From Paraburkholderia sp. SOS3 (GTDB lineage Bacteria; Pseudomonadota; Gammaproteobacteria; Burkholderiales; Burkholderiaceae): a DNA stretch of 64,000 nt. The position numbers were made by a program, and so were the translations under genes. Location of the stretch: the NCBI RefSeq assembly GCF_001922345.1, contig NZ_CP018811.1, forward strand, positions 2,914,001 to 2,978,000, written 5' to 3'. A model generated the notes under the pieces. The model was given only the letters and a program-made list of their open reading frames with translations. It did no database searches and was not told the origin of the DNA. Of the stretch, positions 10,201 to 17,884 are shown piece by piece. The stretch's first letter is position 1. Each line of letters opens with the position of its first letter.

Positions 10201-13200
10201 GTTCCCGATCGCCCCGGGCATTCCGCAGCACTCCGTCGGCAACATGGTCGTGCTGCCGTATGCGCGGCCCGAAAGCCTCGAGTGGATCAAGGCCAACATC
10301 GACGACATCGCCGCGGTGCTGATCGAGCCCGTGCAATCGCGACATCCGAACCTGCGTCCCAAGGAATTCGTGCAGCAGCTGCGCGACGTCACGGCGGCCA
10401 ATGAGTCGGCGCTGATCGTCGACGAGGTCGTGACGGGCTTTCGCGTCCACCCGGCCGGCATGCAAGGCTACTGGGGCATCAAGGGCGACATGGCGACCTA
10501 CGGCAAGGTGGTCGGCGGCGGCCTGCCCGTCGGCGTGCTCGCGGGCAGCGCCCAGTATATGGACGCGCTCGACGGCGGCCAGTGGCAATTCGGCGATGCT
10601 TCGGTACCCGAAGTACCGCCGACTTTCTTTGCCGGCACGTTCGTGCGCCATCCGCTCGTGCTCGCCGCCATGAAGTCCGTGCTGCTGCATCTGAAGGAAG
10701 CCGGCCCGGCGTTGCAGGAATCGTTGAGCGGCCGCATGGCCGGCCTCGTGCAACGCATCAATGCGCATCTGGAGAAGGTCGGCATCGCCACGCGGGCCGA
10801 AACGTTCTCGAGCTGGTTCTATGTCAGCTTCGCCGGCGAAGACCGCCTCGGCAGTCTGTTCTACGCGTACATGCGCTACCTCGGCGTCCACATCATGGAA
10901 GGCTTCCCGTGCTTCCTGACGACGAGCCATTCGGACGAGGACATCCGTAGAATCGGCGACGCCTTCGTCGCAAGCATCGACGCACTGCAGCGCGTGGGCA
11001 TTCTCGGCGGCACGCATGAAAGCGCCGCTGTCGCGGCGCCGGCCCCGGCGCAGCCGCACGCACGGCCGCAGCCGCAGCAACCGCAGCAGCCGCAACTCAC
11101 GCAGTCGCCGCTGACCGAACCGCAGAAGGAAATCTGGATGTCGGCCCAGGTCGGCGACGAAGCCTCGCTCGCGTTCAACGAGTCGTTCACGCTCGAATTG
11201 ATGGGCAATCTGGACGAAGCCGCGTTCGAACGCGCGTTCGCCGCCACCGTGGCGCGTCACGATGCGTTGCGCGTTCGCTTCTCGCGTATCGGCGACACGA
11301 TGTTCGCCGATGCGGCGGCGAGCGTGCCGCTCGTCCATATCGATCTGTCGGGCCACGCCGACGCGGCCGCGGAACTCAAGGCCCTCGTCGACGGCGAAGC
11401 GCGCGAACCGTTCGATCTCACGGTCGCGCCGCTCGCGCGCGCCGCGCTGATCCGTCTCGATGCGCAGAAGTGGGCGTTCGTCTTCACCGCTCATCACATC
11501 GTGTGCGACGGATGGTCGATCAACATCATCCTGCGCGATCTGCAAGCGCTCTATTCGGCCGAGGTGTCGGGCAAAGAAGCCGAGCTCGACGAGGTGCAAA
11601 GCTTCCTTGCCTTCGCCAAAGCGCAGGACGAGGCCGGCGTCGACGCGGCCACGCGCGAGTTCTGGCTGAATCTGCATCGCGACCCCGCGCCGCAGGCCGA
11701 CTTGCCCGGCGATCGGCCGCGCCCCGAGATCAAGAGCTTCAGCGGCGCATCGACGACGCGCCACATCGGCGCCGATCTTCTGAAGCAGGTGAAGACCGCT
11801 GCGTCGAAACAGGGCTGCTCGCTATTCGCCGCGCTGTTCGGCGCGGCCCAGGTGCTGTTCGGGCGTCTGTCGGGCAACGACGATGTCGTGATCGCCGCGC
11901 CGATGGCGGGCCAGTCGCAGGCCGGCGAAGCGCTGCTCGTCGGGCACTGCGTCAACTTCCTGCCGCTGCGCGTGCGATTCGACCGCGACCAGCCGTTCGC
12001 CGCGCATATGAAGGCGGTGCGCGATCATCTGTTCGACGCCGGCGACCGGCAGAACTACACATATGGCGCGCTCGTACGCGACCTCGGCATCAAGCGCGAT
12101 CTGAACCGGCTGCCGCTGACCGACCTGCAGTTCAATCTCGAGAAAGTCGACGCACAGCTCGAGATGGCCGGCGGCGTCACCACGCGCTTCGCGCCGAACG
12201 CCAAGGCGTTCAGCAACTTCGATCTGTTCCTCAACGTGATCGAATCGGCGCAGGGGCTTCGTCTCGATTGCGACTTCAACACCGACGTCTATGACGAAAC
12301 GACGATCCAGCGTTGGCTCGGCCACTATGAAACCTTGCTCGGCGCGATCGCGCGGAATCCCGAAGCGACCGTGGCCGCGCTGCCGCTGCTGAACGAAGAC
12401 GAGATCCGTCACCTTCGCGACGAACTGAACGCGTCCGAACGCGCCTACGATCTGTCGCGGACCACGCCCGCGATGATCGCCTCGCAGGCGCGCCAAACGC
12501 CCAATGCGATGGCCGTATCGGATGAAACGGTGCGCCTCACTTATGGCGAACTCGACGAATACGCGAACCGCATCGCGCGTCGGCTCGTGGCGGCGGGCAT
12601 CGCGCCGCATGGGCGCATCGCCGTCGCGATGGACCGCACGGTGATGACGGTGGCCGCGATGATCGGCGTGTGGCGAGCGGGCTGCGCCTATGTGCCGCTC
12701 GACATGACGATGCCGCCCGCGCGTCTGCGCCAGATTCTCGACGGCGCCGGCATCGCCGCGATCGTCAGCGACGCTGCAAGCCGGAATGTGCTCGAAGCGG
12801 GCGCGCATCGCGTGCTGGAGGTCGAATTGCTGCTTGCGCAAGGCGACCACGAGCCCGTGCGGCTGCCGGTCGTGCCGGACGCCGATCCGGCCTATGTGAT
12901 CTTCACCTCGGGCTCGACAGGCCAACCGAAGGGCGTGGAAATTCCGCACCGCGCATTGAGCAACTTCCTGCTGTCGATGGCGCAGACGCCGGGCTTCACG
13001 GCCAGCGATCGCATCGTCGCGGTCACGACGTTCTCGTTCGATATTTCCGGTCTCGAGCTGTTCCTGCCGCTTGTCGTCGGCGGGCAGACCTTTATCGCAG
13101 GCCACACGGAAGTGCGCACCGGCTATGAGCTCGTGACGCGCCTGAAGGAGCAGTCCGCCACCGTTCTGCAAGCGACGCCGTCGCTGTGGCGCATGCTGCT

Positions 13201-14335
13201 CGAGGCCGGCTTCCAGGCGCCGCGCGGCTTCAAGATTCTGTGCGGCGGCGAAGCGCTGCCGCGCGATCTCGCAGACGCGCTGCTTGCGACAGGCGCCCAG
13301 GTGTGGAACCTCTATGGCCCGACCGAGACGACGATCTGGTCTTCCGCCTCGCGCGTCGAAGCGAACGGCCCGGTGGTGATCGGCGCGCCGCTCGCCAACA
13401 CGCAACTGCATGTGCTGACCGACGACCTGCGTCTCGCGCCGCAAGGCGTGAGCGGCGAACTGTGGATCGGCGGCGAAGGCCTCGCCAACGGCTATTTCAA
13501 TCGCCCTGATCTCACCGATGCCGCGTTCCGATCGGTGGCGATCGAGGGCGCCGCGCCGTGCCGCCTCTATCGTACGGGCGACCTCGCGAGGCGGCTTGCC
13601 GACGGTTCGCTGCAACATCTCGGCCGGCGCGACCAGCAAATCAAACTGCGTGGCTTTCGCATCGAGATCGAGGATATCGAAGCGGCATTGCGCAAAGCGC
13701 CGAGCGTGGCCGCAGCCGCCGTCGCACTGCATACCGTGAGCGGCAGTCCTCGCCTCGTGGGCTACATCGTCGAGGCCGTCGCGGGCAAGACCGACCAGGG
13801 CGCGGTCGCGGCCCACGTTGCCGCGCAGTTGCCGGCCTACATGGTGCCCACGCTGTGGATGACGCTCGACGCGCTGCCGCAGACCGGCAACGGCAAGCTC
13901 GACCGCAAGGCGCTGCCCGTGCCGACCGCGGACATGGTGGCCGCCCCCGTGCGCCAGCCGCAAGCCGCGCTCAAGGCGGTTGCGCAAATCACCGTGCCCG
14001 CCGAACGCGCGGCCGCGCCGATCGAGCCTGCTGCCATGACGCCTACCGAGGCCACGCTCGCGGCGATCTGGGGCGACGTGCTCGGCCTGCAGCACGTCGG
14101 CACCGACCAGCAGTTCTTCAGCCTCGGTGCAGACAGTCTGCAGCTGTTTCGCATCGTCGCGCGGATGAACGAGCGCGGCCTCGGCGTCGATGCGCGTCAG
14201 CTGATGAAGAACGTGACGATCGCCGAACTGGCGGCGAGCCTCGACGGCACGCAGGCGCAGACGCTGATCGAAGTCCCGGCCGTGGCACGGCCCTCGATCC
14301 TCAACTTCAAGCGCAGGAATGCAGGAGGACTGTGA
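4277..14335 (+). CDS. Hybrid NRPS/PKS: A-PCP-KS-AT-ACP-AMT-C-A-PCP
   Basis: This is a 3352-residue assembly-line enzyme. Domains with visible active sites are: adenylation 1 (YTSGSTGKPKG at ~168); PCP1 (LGLRS, Ser568); ketosynthase (~630-1055; TACSTS Cys805, His941, His982); acyltransferase (GHSVGE Ser1253; HAFH 1349-1352, the malonyl-CoA signature); ACP (LGYDS, Ser1591); an Ala/Pro-rich linker (~1640-1790); a class III PLP aminotransferase (~1800-2245, YGKVVGGG with Lys2077) of the kind embedded in MycA/ItuA; condensation (HHIVCDG 2406-2412); adenylation 2 (FTSGSTGQPKG ~2876); PCP2 (LGADS, Ser3287). No ketoreductase, epimerase or thioesterase is present. Specificity codes aligned by eye are DALWLGGTFK for A1 (close to valine codes) and DILQLGLIWK for A2 (glycine). 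The start at 4277 has GGAGAG upstream. A1 lacks a preceding C domain, so it is a loading module. All active sites look intact. Confidence 0.95.
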   Translation: MSHRDGFPGDTPGWTAHGPGVAARFDAVCAESGHHLAVIDATGDETYAALGVRSARIATVLREMGLARGDRCAIMVPRSRDTLALILAILRLDAVYVPLDPAYPKAQLDFIVADCAPKLVIAEAAALASIGELDAAMVDLADIVASSQAAAPAALATCNADDPAYVMYTSGSTGKPKGVIVPHRAILRLVRGQSFAALSAGTRFLNLAPLAFDASTLEIWGPLLNGGCAAIINEVQPSLDTIATEMARLDVTSAWLTAGLFNALADYRLEAFMPLKEVLTGGDVLSPAHVRKVMQAHPGLQIVNGYGPTENTTFTCCYRIPRDGDALANGEAVPIGDAIAGTRVYIVDDKLAPVVDGEIGELVTGGDGVALGYLNRSELTTEKFIDDVFAPGGKLYRTGDLVRRRPDGAIDFLGRNDRQIKIAGKRIELDEIEHALRAAPGVADAAVAAFEGRRGKSIAGFVKAGAADANAATVFVDGLRAHLKAVVPDYMVPAELRVLAEFPLTPNGKVDRKALLASLDTPAAAPAAPADDDAADHDFAGRLASVFEGLLGHPVERRSNFFDLGLRSLDLMRAHAIIVRDVAANVALVDLFRHPNVEALAAHLRTTLELNSNETFQRSRHTRGSAHSGAIAVIGMSGRFPGARDVAGLWANILAGRDCITRFDVTELEDTFDERSRREAHYVKARPILADVDRFDAGFFGVLSREAALTDPQQRLFLEIAWEAFEDAGYDPATIAGAVGVFAGTSMNTYFLKHVLSDRGVIDEFTSQFQIGEYQKLVGAGDFVATRTAYKLGLTGPAVSVQTACSTSMTAIGMAVENLRSGRCDMALAGGVSVTFPQKRGYFYEEGGMGSPDGVCRPFDANAQGTVFGCGAGVVLLKRLEDALADADSIYAVIRGVGINNDGADKVGFTAPSVDAQARAIAIAHAEAGIDPASIGYIEAHGTATPLGDPIEFAGLVQAFRLGGVEGGQYCALGSAKANVGHLDAAAGVTGFIAASLALRDRVLPPLLHFGTPNPAIDVANSPFFFNTAARPWADGPTPRRAGVSSFGVGGTNVHVLLEEAPRPVDACMRASESGLQILPLSARSAAALERAKANLAQHLATHPGLSLADVATTLQTGRRAFPRRAVVIADSVEQAQARLGKGAIEAQAPQAAPAVVFMFPGQGAQYPGMGDALYRSEPVYRHWIDKGAEALAAHVGLDIRTLLFSETPEGDDTPHPIRSTIYAQPALFLVEYALAQLWISRGIKPAAMIGHSVGELVAACVAEAISFEDALYLIARRGALMQSAEPGAMLVVRLPEAELVPVLPDDVDLAAINAPSLSVVAGPFAAIEAFEAQLKASDIEHRRLHTSHAFHSRMMSGVVDDLAKVADTLAFAPPKIPYVSSVTGQWASMDEPVQGHYWASHCRNVVRFSDALATVTGESKPLLLEIGPGRTLSTFVMQGLPKDRHQGAIASLPDFATRERELAVLAEATGRLWLNGVTPDWKTVQTAGARRISLPTYPFEPERHWIDAPATASSRQPVTTAAATTAAAIAAPASADAITETAQTAMSQTVQIDRKPRLIAELASLLAEMSGEAPDTSNPDVTFWDLGYDSLFMGQVSRQLRRRYDVTISFRQIMSDYPTLPTLAQFLDGALPPDPEQPAVAAAPAATEAAAAAAPFAIAAAAAPVATAPAAMVASSAPTTAAPFASVPATGEIQSVFRDQLAAMQSLMSRQLELLQGAPLAAPQPVAAIRASAPGAVPASTAAPAAAAALPAPAAPAAPAAAPGRAAGPEIRFDENRPSRFAAYKPGATSSAQMTDGQKAFIEDLSARYSAKTPTSKARTQSYRAVLADPRTASGFREEWKELVYPIVAQRSKGSKIWDVDGNEYIDLVNGYGQTAFGHTPDFVVDAVNAQMQEGFAIGPQSPLAGEVARMFAEITGHQRVTFCNTGSEAVMAAMRLARTVTGKEKVVCFDGDYHGQFDEVLVKPGSEAGVPRAFPIAPGIPQHSVGNMVVLPYARPESLEWIKANIDDIAAVLIEPVQSRHPNLRPKEFVQQLRDVTAANESALIVDEVVTGFRVHPAGMQGYWGIKGDMATYGKVVGGGLPVGVLAGSAQYMDALDGGQWQFGDASVPEVPPTFFAGTFVRHPLVLAAMKSVLLHLKEAGPALQESLSGRMAGLVQRINAHLEKVGIATRAETFSSWFYVSFAGEDRLGSLFYAYMRYLGVHIMEGFPCFLTTSHSDEDIRRIGDAFVASIDALQRVGILGGTHESAAVAAPAPAQPHARPQPQQPQQPQLTQSPLTEPQKEIWMSAQVGDEASLAFNESFTLELMGNLDEAAFERAFAATVARHDALRVRFSRIGDTMFADAAASVPLVHIDLSGHADAAAELKALVDGEAREPFDLTVAPLARAALIRLDAQKWAFVFTAHHIVCDGWSINIILRDLQALYSAEVSGKEAELDEVQSFLAFAKAQDEAGVDAATREFWLNLHRDPAPQADLPGDRPRPEIKSFSGASTTRHIGADLLKQVKTAASKQGCSLFAALFGAAQVLFGRLSGNDDVVIAAPMAGQSQAGEALLVGHCVNFLPLRVRFDRDQPFAAHMKAVRDHLFDAGDRQNYTYGALVRDLGIKRDLNRLPLTDLQFNLEKVDAQLEMAGGVTTRFAPNAKAFSNFDLFLNVIESAQGLRLDCDFNTDVYDETTIQRWLGHYETLLGAIARNPEATVAALPLLNEDEIRHLRDELNASERAYDLSRTTPAMIASQARQTPNAMAVSDETVRLTYGELDEYANRIARRLVAAGIAPHGRIAVAMDRTVMTVAAMIGVWRAGCAYVPLDMTMPPARLRQILDGAGIAAIVSDAASRNVLEAGAHRVLEVELLLAQGDHEPVRLPVVPDADPAYVIFTSGSTGQPKGVEIPHRALSNFLLSMAQTPGFTASDRIVAVTTFSFDISGLELFLPLVVGGQTFIAGHTEVRTGYELVTRLKEQSATVLQATPSLWRMLLEAGFQAPRGFKILCGGEALPRDLADALLATGAQVWNLYGPTETTIWSSASRVEANGPVVIGAPLANTQLHVLTDDLRLAPQGVSGELWIGGEGLANGYFNRPDLTDAAFRSVAIEGAAPCRLYRTGDLARRLADGSLQHLGRRDQQIKLRGFRIEIEDIEAALRKAPSVAAAAVALHTVSGSPRLVGYIVEAVAGKTDQGAVAAHVAAQLPAYMVPTLWMTLDALPQTGNGKLDRKALPVPTADMVAAPVRQPQAALKAVAQITVPAERAAAPIEPAAMTPTEATLAAIWGDVLGLQHVGTDQQFFSLGADSLQLFRIVARMNERGLGVDARQLMKNVTIAELAASLDGTQAQTLIEVPAVARPSILNFKRRNAGGL

Positions 14336-14338
14336 GCG

Positions 14339-16702
14339 ATGAACTCGATAGCGTTGGATATCGCCCCGGCTCATGCAGTCGATCAGGCAGTCGATCAGGC
14401 AGTCGAAGCCGGTTATGCGCTGTTCCCGGCGACCGCCTGCCAGATCCGCTTCTGGCATGAGCAGAAGGCTTCGCCGAAGGCCACCGCGCTGAACATCGCG
14501 CTGCGCCTGCAATTGTCGGGGCCGCTCGACGCCGCCAGCATCGAACATGTGCTCGGCGAACTCGTCGCCCGCCACGAGATCCTGCGCACCGGCTTTCTGA
14601 TGACGGGCGCGGGCTTGCGTCAGCAGGTCTGGAGCCGCGCCGCCTTCCGGCTCGAGGTGGTCGACCTGACCGGTCTCGACGACAAGGCCGCGCTCGCCGA
14701 GGCCGAGCGCGTCGGCGGGCAGCAGGCGCGCACGCCGTTCGACCTGTCGTCGTCGTCGTTTTTCCGGGCCGTGTGGCTGCCGAGGTCGGGCACGCAGGGC
14801 GAACTGCAACTGACCTTCCATTCGCTCGTGATGGACGGCTGGTCTTTTGCGATCGTCACGCGCGAACTCGTCGAAGGACTGGCCGCGTTGCATGCGGGCC
14901 ACGATCCCGATTATCCCGACGTCGAACTGCACCACGGCGACTATGCGCTGTGGAAGCAGGAGTTTCTCGGCAGCGGCGCGCTCGATCGCGCGCGCGCTCA
15001 CTGGCGCGACGAGCTTCGGGGCTTTACGCGCTTCGATGTGCCAGGCGATCGTCCCCGCGCGCAGGAGCGGCGCTTCCAGGGCGCGATCCGCTCGATCCTG
15101 TTGCCCAACGCGTTGAGCGAGCGCCTGATTGCAGCCGCCAAGGCCCAGGGCGTGACGCTCTTCAGCGTGGCGGCCGCGGGCCTCGCCATGGCGCTGCGAG
15201 CGGCGGCCGGCCAGAGCAAAGCCGCCAACGTGGCGATCGGCACGCAGATGTCGTTGCGCGACCAGCAGGAACTCGAGGGCGTGGTCGGTCCGCTCATCAA
15301 CACGGTGATCCTGCGTCTCGACATTCTCGAAGGCAGCACGATTGCCTCCGTCATCGCGCAATGCGGCGCCAAGCTCAGCGATGCGATCGAGCATCTGCAC
15401 GTGCCGTTCGAAGAGATGATGGAGATGGCGGGCGAGGTGGCCGACGTCAACCGGCCGCCATTGTGTTCGGTCAATTTCGCCCTGCAGCAAAGCTTCGTCG
15501 GCGTAGGCGACGAAGTGCGCCGCGACGGGTTCGCCGCAACGACTTCGCCGTCTTTCAACGCGGGCGCGCTCTACGATCTGAACTTCTTCATGGTGCGGCG
15601 CCCGGACGGCTGGCGCATCTCTTGTGAAGGCGATACGGACCTCTACGACATCGGCACGATCGACCGGCATCTGGAAAAGTGGCGCGAGATGCTGGAAACC
15701 GTCGAGATCGTAACGGCACATCCGCAGGCACGCACGCCCGGCAAAACCGCCGCAACGTTCGCGGGCGGCGTCGGCCCGAGCGGCTTTCTGAGTCAGGCCC
15801 AGCTCGAGGCGAAGGCGCGCAATATCGTGAAGTTCAACGAGCATGCGCCGGGCACGCCGATCATCGCGCTCAACAACACGGCCGTGTTCTACGAACTGGC
15901 GCGGCAAATCGGCGACGAGCGGCCGGTTATCGATATTCCGATGGTGCCGGAAGGTCCGCCGCGTGAATTTCCGCCGCGCGCCTACGAAGATATCGCCGCG
16001 GACGCCGTGCGGCTCATCAGGCTGGCGCGGCCGACGGGCCCGTATATCCTGATGGGCCACTGCGTGCTCGGCGCACTGGCGATCGAAGCGGCCCATCAGC
16101 TGCGGCGCGACGGCGAAACCGTCGAACTCGTGATCCTCAACGATTCGTGGTGCCCCGGATACCGCGAGACGATGCCGTGGTACGACCGTTTGCTGCGCAA
16201 GCTGCGCGTGCGCGCCTACGATATTCCGCGCGACTTCCGCGCGGCCCGGCGGCGCGAGACCTCGATGGTGGTTTTCCTCAAGCAGTTCCGTACGGTTCGC
16301 TGGTTCCATCTGATCGAGCTCGGTCACAAGCTCGGTCTGTTCAAAAACGATGGGCCGAACAACGAGCTTGCCGAAAACCTCTGGTATATCGGCCATCTGC
16401 GCATGCAACAGGTGCGGTACCGCGCGGCGCCGTATGACGGCGATGTGCAGATTTTCCGCAGCGGTCAGGCGCTCAAGGGGCGCCTGTTCGCCCACGACCT
16501 CGGATGGCATCAGGTCGTGACGGGCAAGCTCGTCGTCACCGAGATTCCGGGCATGCATGACCAGATGTTCCGCGCCAACGGCGCAGCGATCATTGGCAAG
16601 CAACTGCGTGAGCGCCTCGCCGCCATCGAAGGAAAGCGCGCGGCGGCCCGCTTTGGCGAAGAGAACGCCGCCGCAGCGGTCACGAGCCGTGCCGAGGCTT
16701 AG
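14339..16702 (+). CDS. Stand-alone condensation-thioesterase protein, atypical active sites
   Basis: This 787-residue protein joins a condensation-type domain (residues ~25-450) directly to an alpha/beta-hydrolase thioesterase-like domain (~500-765), with no carrier domain between them. The condensation motif reads HSLVMDG (161-167): the second histidine of HHxxxDG, the proposed catalytic base, is serine. The nucleophile elbow reads GHCVLG, so Cys575 replaces the usual serine and a leucine follows in the usual GxSxG glycine position; Asp602 and His740 could complete the triad. The start is three bases after the NRPS/PKS stop, with AGGAGGA inside the upstream gene, so translation is probably coupled. 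The natural role is release, or final condensation, of the chain on PCP2. Cysteine thioesterases are known from the sulfazecin and obafluorin pathways. Whether either half is active cannot be read from the sequence. Confidence 0.9.
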   Translation: MNSIALDIAPAHAVDQAVDQAVEAGYALFPATACQIRFWHEQKASPKATALNIALRLQLSGPLDAASIEHVLGELVARHEILRTGFLMTGAGLRQQVWSRAAFRLEVVDLTGLDDKAALAEAERVGGQQARTPFDLSSSSFFRAVWLPRSGTQGELQLTFHSLVMDGWSFAIVTRELVEGLAALHAGHDPDYPDVELHHGDYALWKQEFLGSGALDRARAHWRDELRGFTRFDVPGDRPRAQERRFQGAIRSILLPNALSERLIAAAKAQGVTLFSVAAAGLAMALRAAAGQSKAANVAIGTQMSLRDQQELEGVVGPLINTVILRLDILEGSTIASVIAQCGAKLSDAIEHLHVPFEEMMEMAGEVADVNRPPLCSVNFALQQSFVGVGDEVRRDGFAATTSPSFNAGALYDLNFFMVRRPDGWRISCEGDTDLYDIGTIDRHLEKWREMLETVEIVTAHPQARTPGKTAATFAGGVGPSGFLSQAQLEAKARNIVKFNEHAPGTPIIALNNTAVFYELARQIGDERPVIDIPMVPEGPPREFPPRAYEDIAADAVRLIRLARPTGPYILMGHCVLGALAIEAAHQLRRDGETVELVILNDSWCPGYRETMPWYDRLLRKLRVRAYDIPRDFRAARRRETSMVVFLKQFRTVRWFHLIELGHKLGLFKNDGPNNELAENLWYIGHLRMQQVRYRAAPYDGDVQIFRSGQALKGRLFAHDLGWHQVVTGKLVVTEIPGMHDQMFRANGAAIIGKQLRERLAAIEGKRAAARFGEENAAAAVTSRAEA

Positions 16703-16731
16703 ATCGGAGATGGACTGGATAAGGTGGCTCG

Positions 16732-17862
16732 ATGATGTCCCGTTTGCGTATCGTGTTGCTGGTCGGGCTTGGCGGTCTTCTGACGGCAGCCGGCCTGATG
16801 TTCGTCGGCGCGGCCATGCCTGACTGGCTTGGCCGACCGTTTGCCGCAGCCGACGCCGTCGCTGCCGGGTCGGCGCCGCCGTCGGCGCGGATCCGGTTGG
16901 CCGTGCTCGGCGATTCCGACAGCCAGTCGTATCACGACACGCAGATGCTCGGCAATCCGGGCCTGCGCGGCGGCGCGTGGCGCGCCACCACCTGGCAGTG
17001 GACCGAGGTCCTCGCCCGGCTGCGCGGCGACCAGATCGATCTCGGCGAATGGGGCGCATGGGGAACCGGCAAGTATCGCGCGCGCTTCGACAGGGTTTTC
17101 GGCGTCATCGCACGCACGCCCGCGAAAGACGACTATCGCTACGATTTCGCCGCAAGCGGCGCGTGGTGCAATCAATTGCTCGGATCCCCGCAGCATCAGG
17201 CCGTCAATCTTGTCGATTTGATGGACCGGGAACCGCAGGCGTGGAAAGGCGGCATCGTGCTGATCCGCATCGGTATCAACGATGTCGGCGGGCATGGCGT
17301 GCTCGACGAGCTGTCGCACGATCCGGGCGCATCGCATCCGATGTCGTTGATCAACGGGTGTGTCGATGCGATCGGCGAGACAGTCGCGTTGATCCACAAG
17401 CGGCACCCGCAGACCCGTGTCGTACTGGTCGGCGTGCTCAGCAATGCCGACTGGGCGGTCGAGTTCGACCATTGGCAATCGGCGCAGGCAATCGCCAATA
17501 TCGATGCCGGCATGGATGTGTTCGACAACGGCTTGCGCAAAATTGCCGCGACCCATCGCGATGTCTACTTCCTCGACGATCGCGCGTGGTTCAGAAGCGT
17601 GTGGGGATCGCGCGACGAGCAAGGCCGTCCGCTTTACAAGACCGTGCATCTGCAGCCCGGTTGGGCGATCACCAATTCGTCGGGCGACGATCCGCACAAC
17701 GCCGTGCTCTCCGATGGCCATGCGGGCGTCGTGTGGAACACGTTGTGGGCGCAACATCTCGTCGCTTCGTTGAACGCCGCGTTCGGTTTGCATCTGAGAC
17801 CGATCACGAATGCCGAGGTTGTCGGCTTTCTCGAACCGAGCTTTGCTGCCAAACATCCGTGA
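16732..17862 (+). CDS. Exported SGNH/GDSL-family hydrolase
   Basis: The 376-residue protein begins with a hydrophobic segment (residues ~8-30, LLVGLGGLLTAAGLMFVGAA) that would export or anchor it. SGNH blocks follow: LAVLGDSDSQSY (block I, nucleophile serine), a block III-like RIGINDVGG, and SDGHAG near the C-terminus with the catalytic Asp-x-His pair. It starts 29 bases after the condensation-thioesterase gene, on the same strand, with AAGGTGG as ribosome binding site, so it is probably the last gene of the biosynthetic operon. It could hydrolyse an ester or amide of the product outside the cytoplasm, or act on cell-envelope glycans; the substrate is unknown. Confidence 0.8.
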   Translation: MMSRLRIVLLVGLGGLLTAAGLMFVGAAMPDWLGRPFAAADAVAAGSAPPSARIRLAVLGDSDSQSYHDTQMLGNPGLRGGAWRATTWQWTEVLARLRGDQIDLGEWGAWGTGKYRARFDRVFGVIARTPAKDDYRYDFAASGAWCNQLLGSPQHQAVNLVDLMDREPQAWKGGIVLIRIGINDVGGHGVLDELSHDPGASHPMSLINGCVDAIGETVALIHKRHPQTRVVLVGVLSNADWAVEFDHWQSAQAIANIDAGMDVFDNGLRKIAATHRDVYFLDDRAWFRSVWGSRDEQGRPLYKTVHLQPGWAITNSSGDDPHNAVLSDGHAGVVWNTLWAQHLVASLNAAFGLHLRPITNAEVVGFLEPSFAAKHP

Positions 17863-17884
17863 TTGCGGATCCCCGTTGCCACGC

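Noticed and set aside
11822..17059. Very long open frame (about 1745 codons) antisense to the NRPS/PKS and C-TE genes
   Set aside because: It is extremely rich in Arg/Ala/His, shows no domain, and mirrors the codon bias of the sense genes. Long antisense frames are expected in GC-rich DNA.
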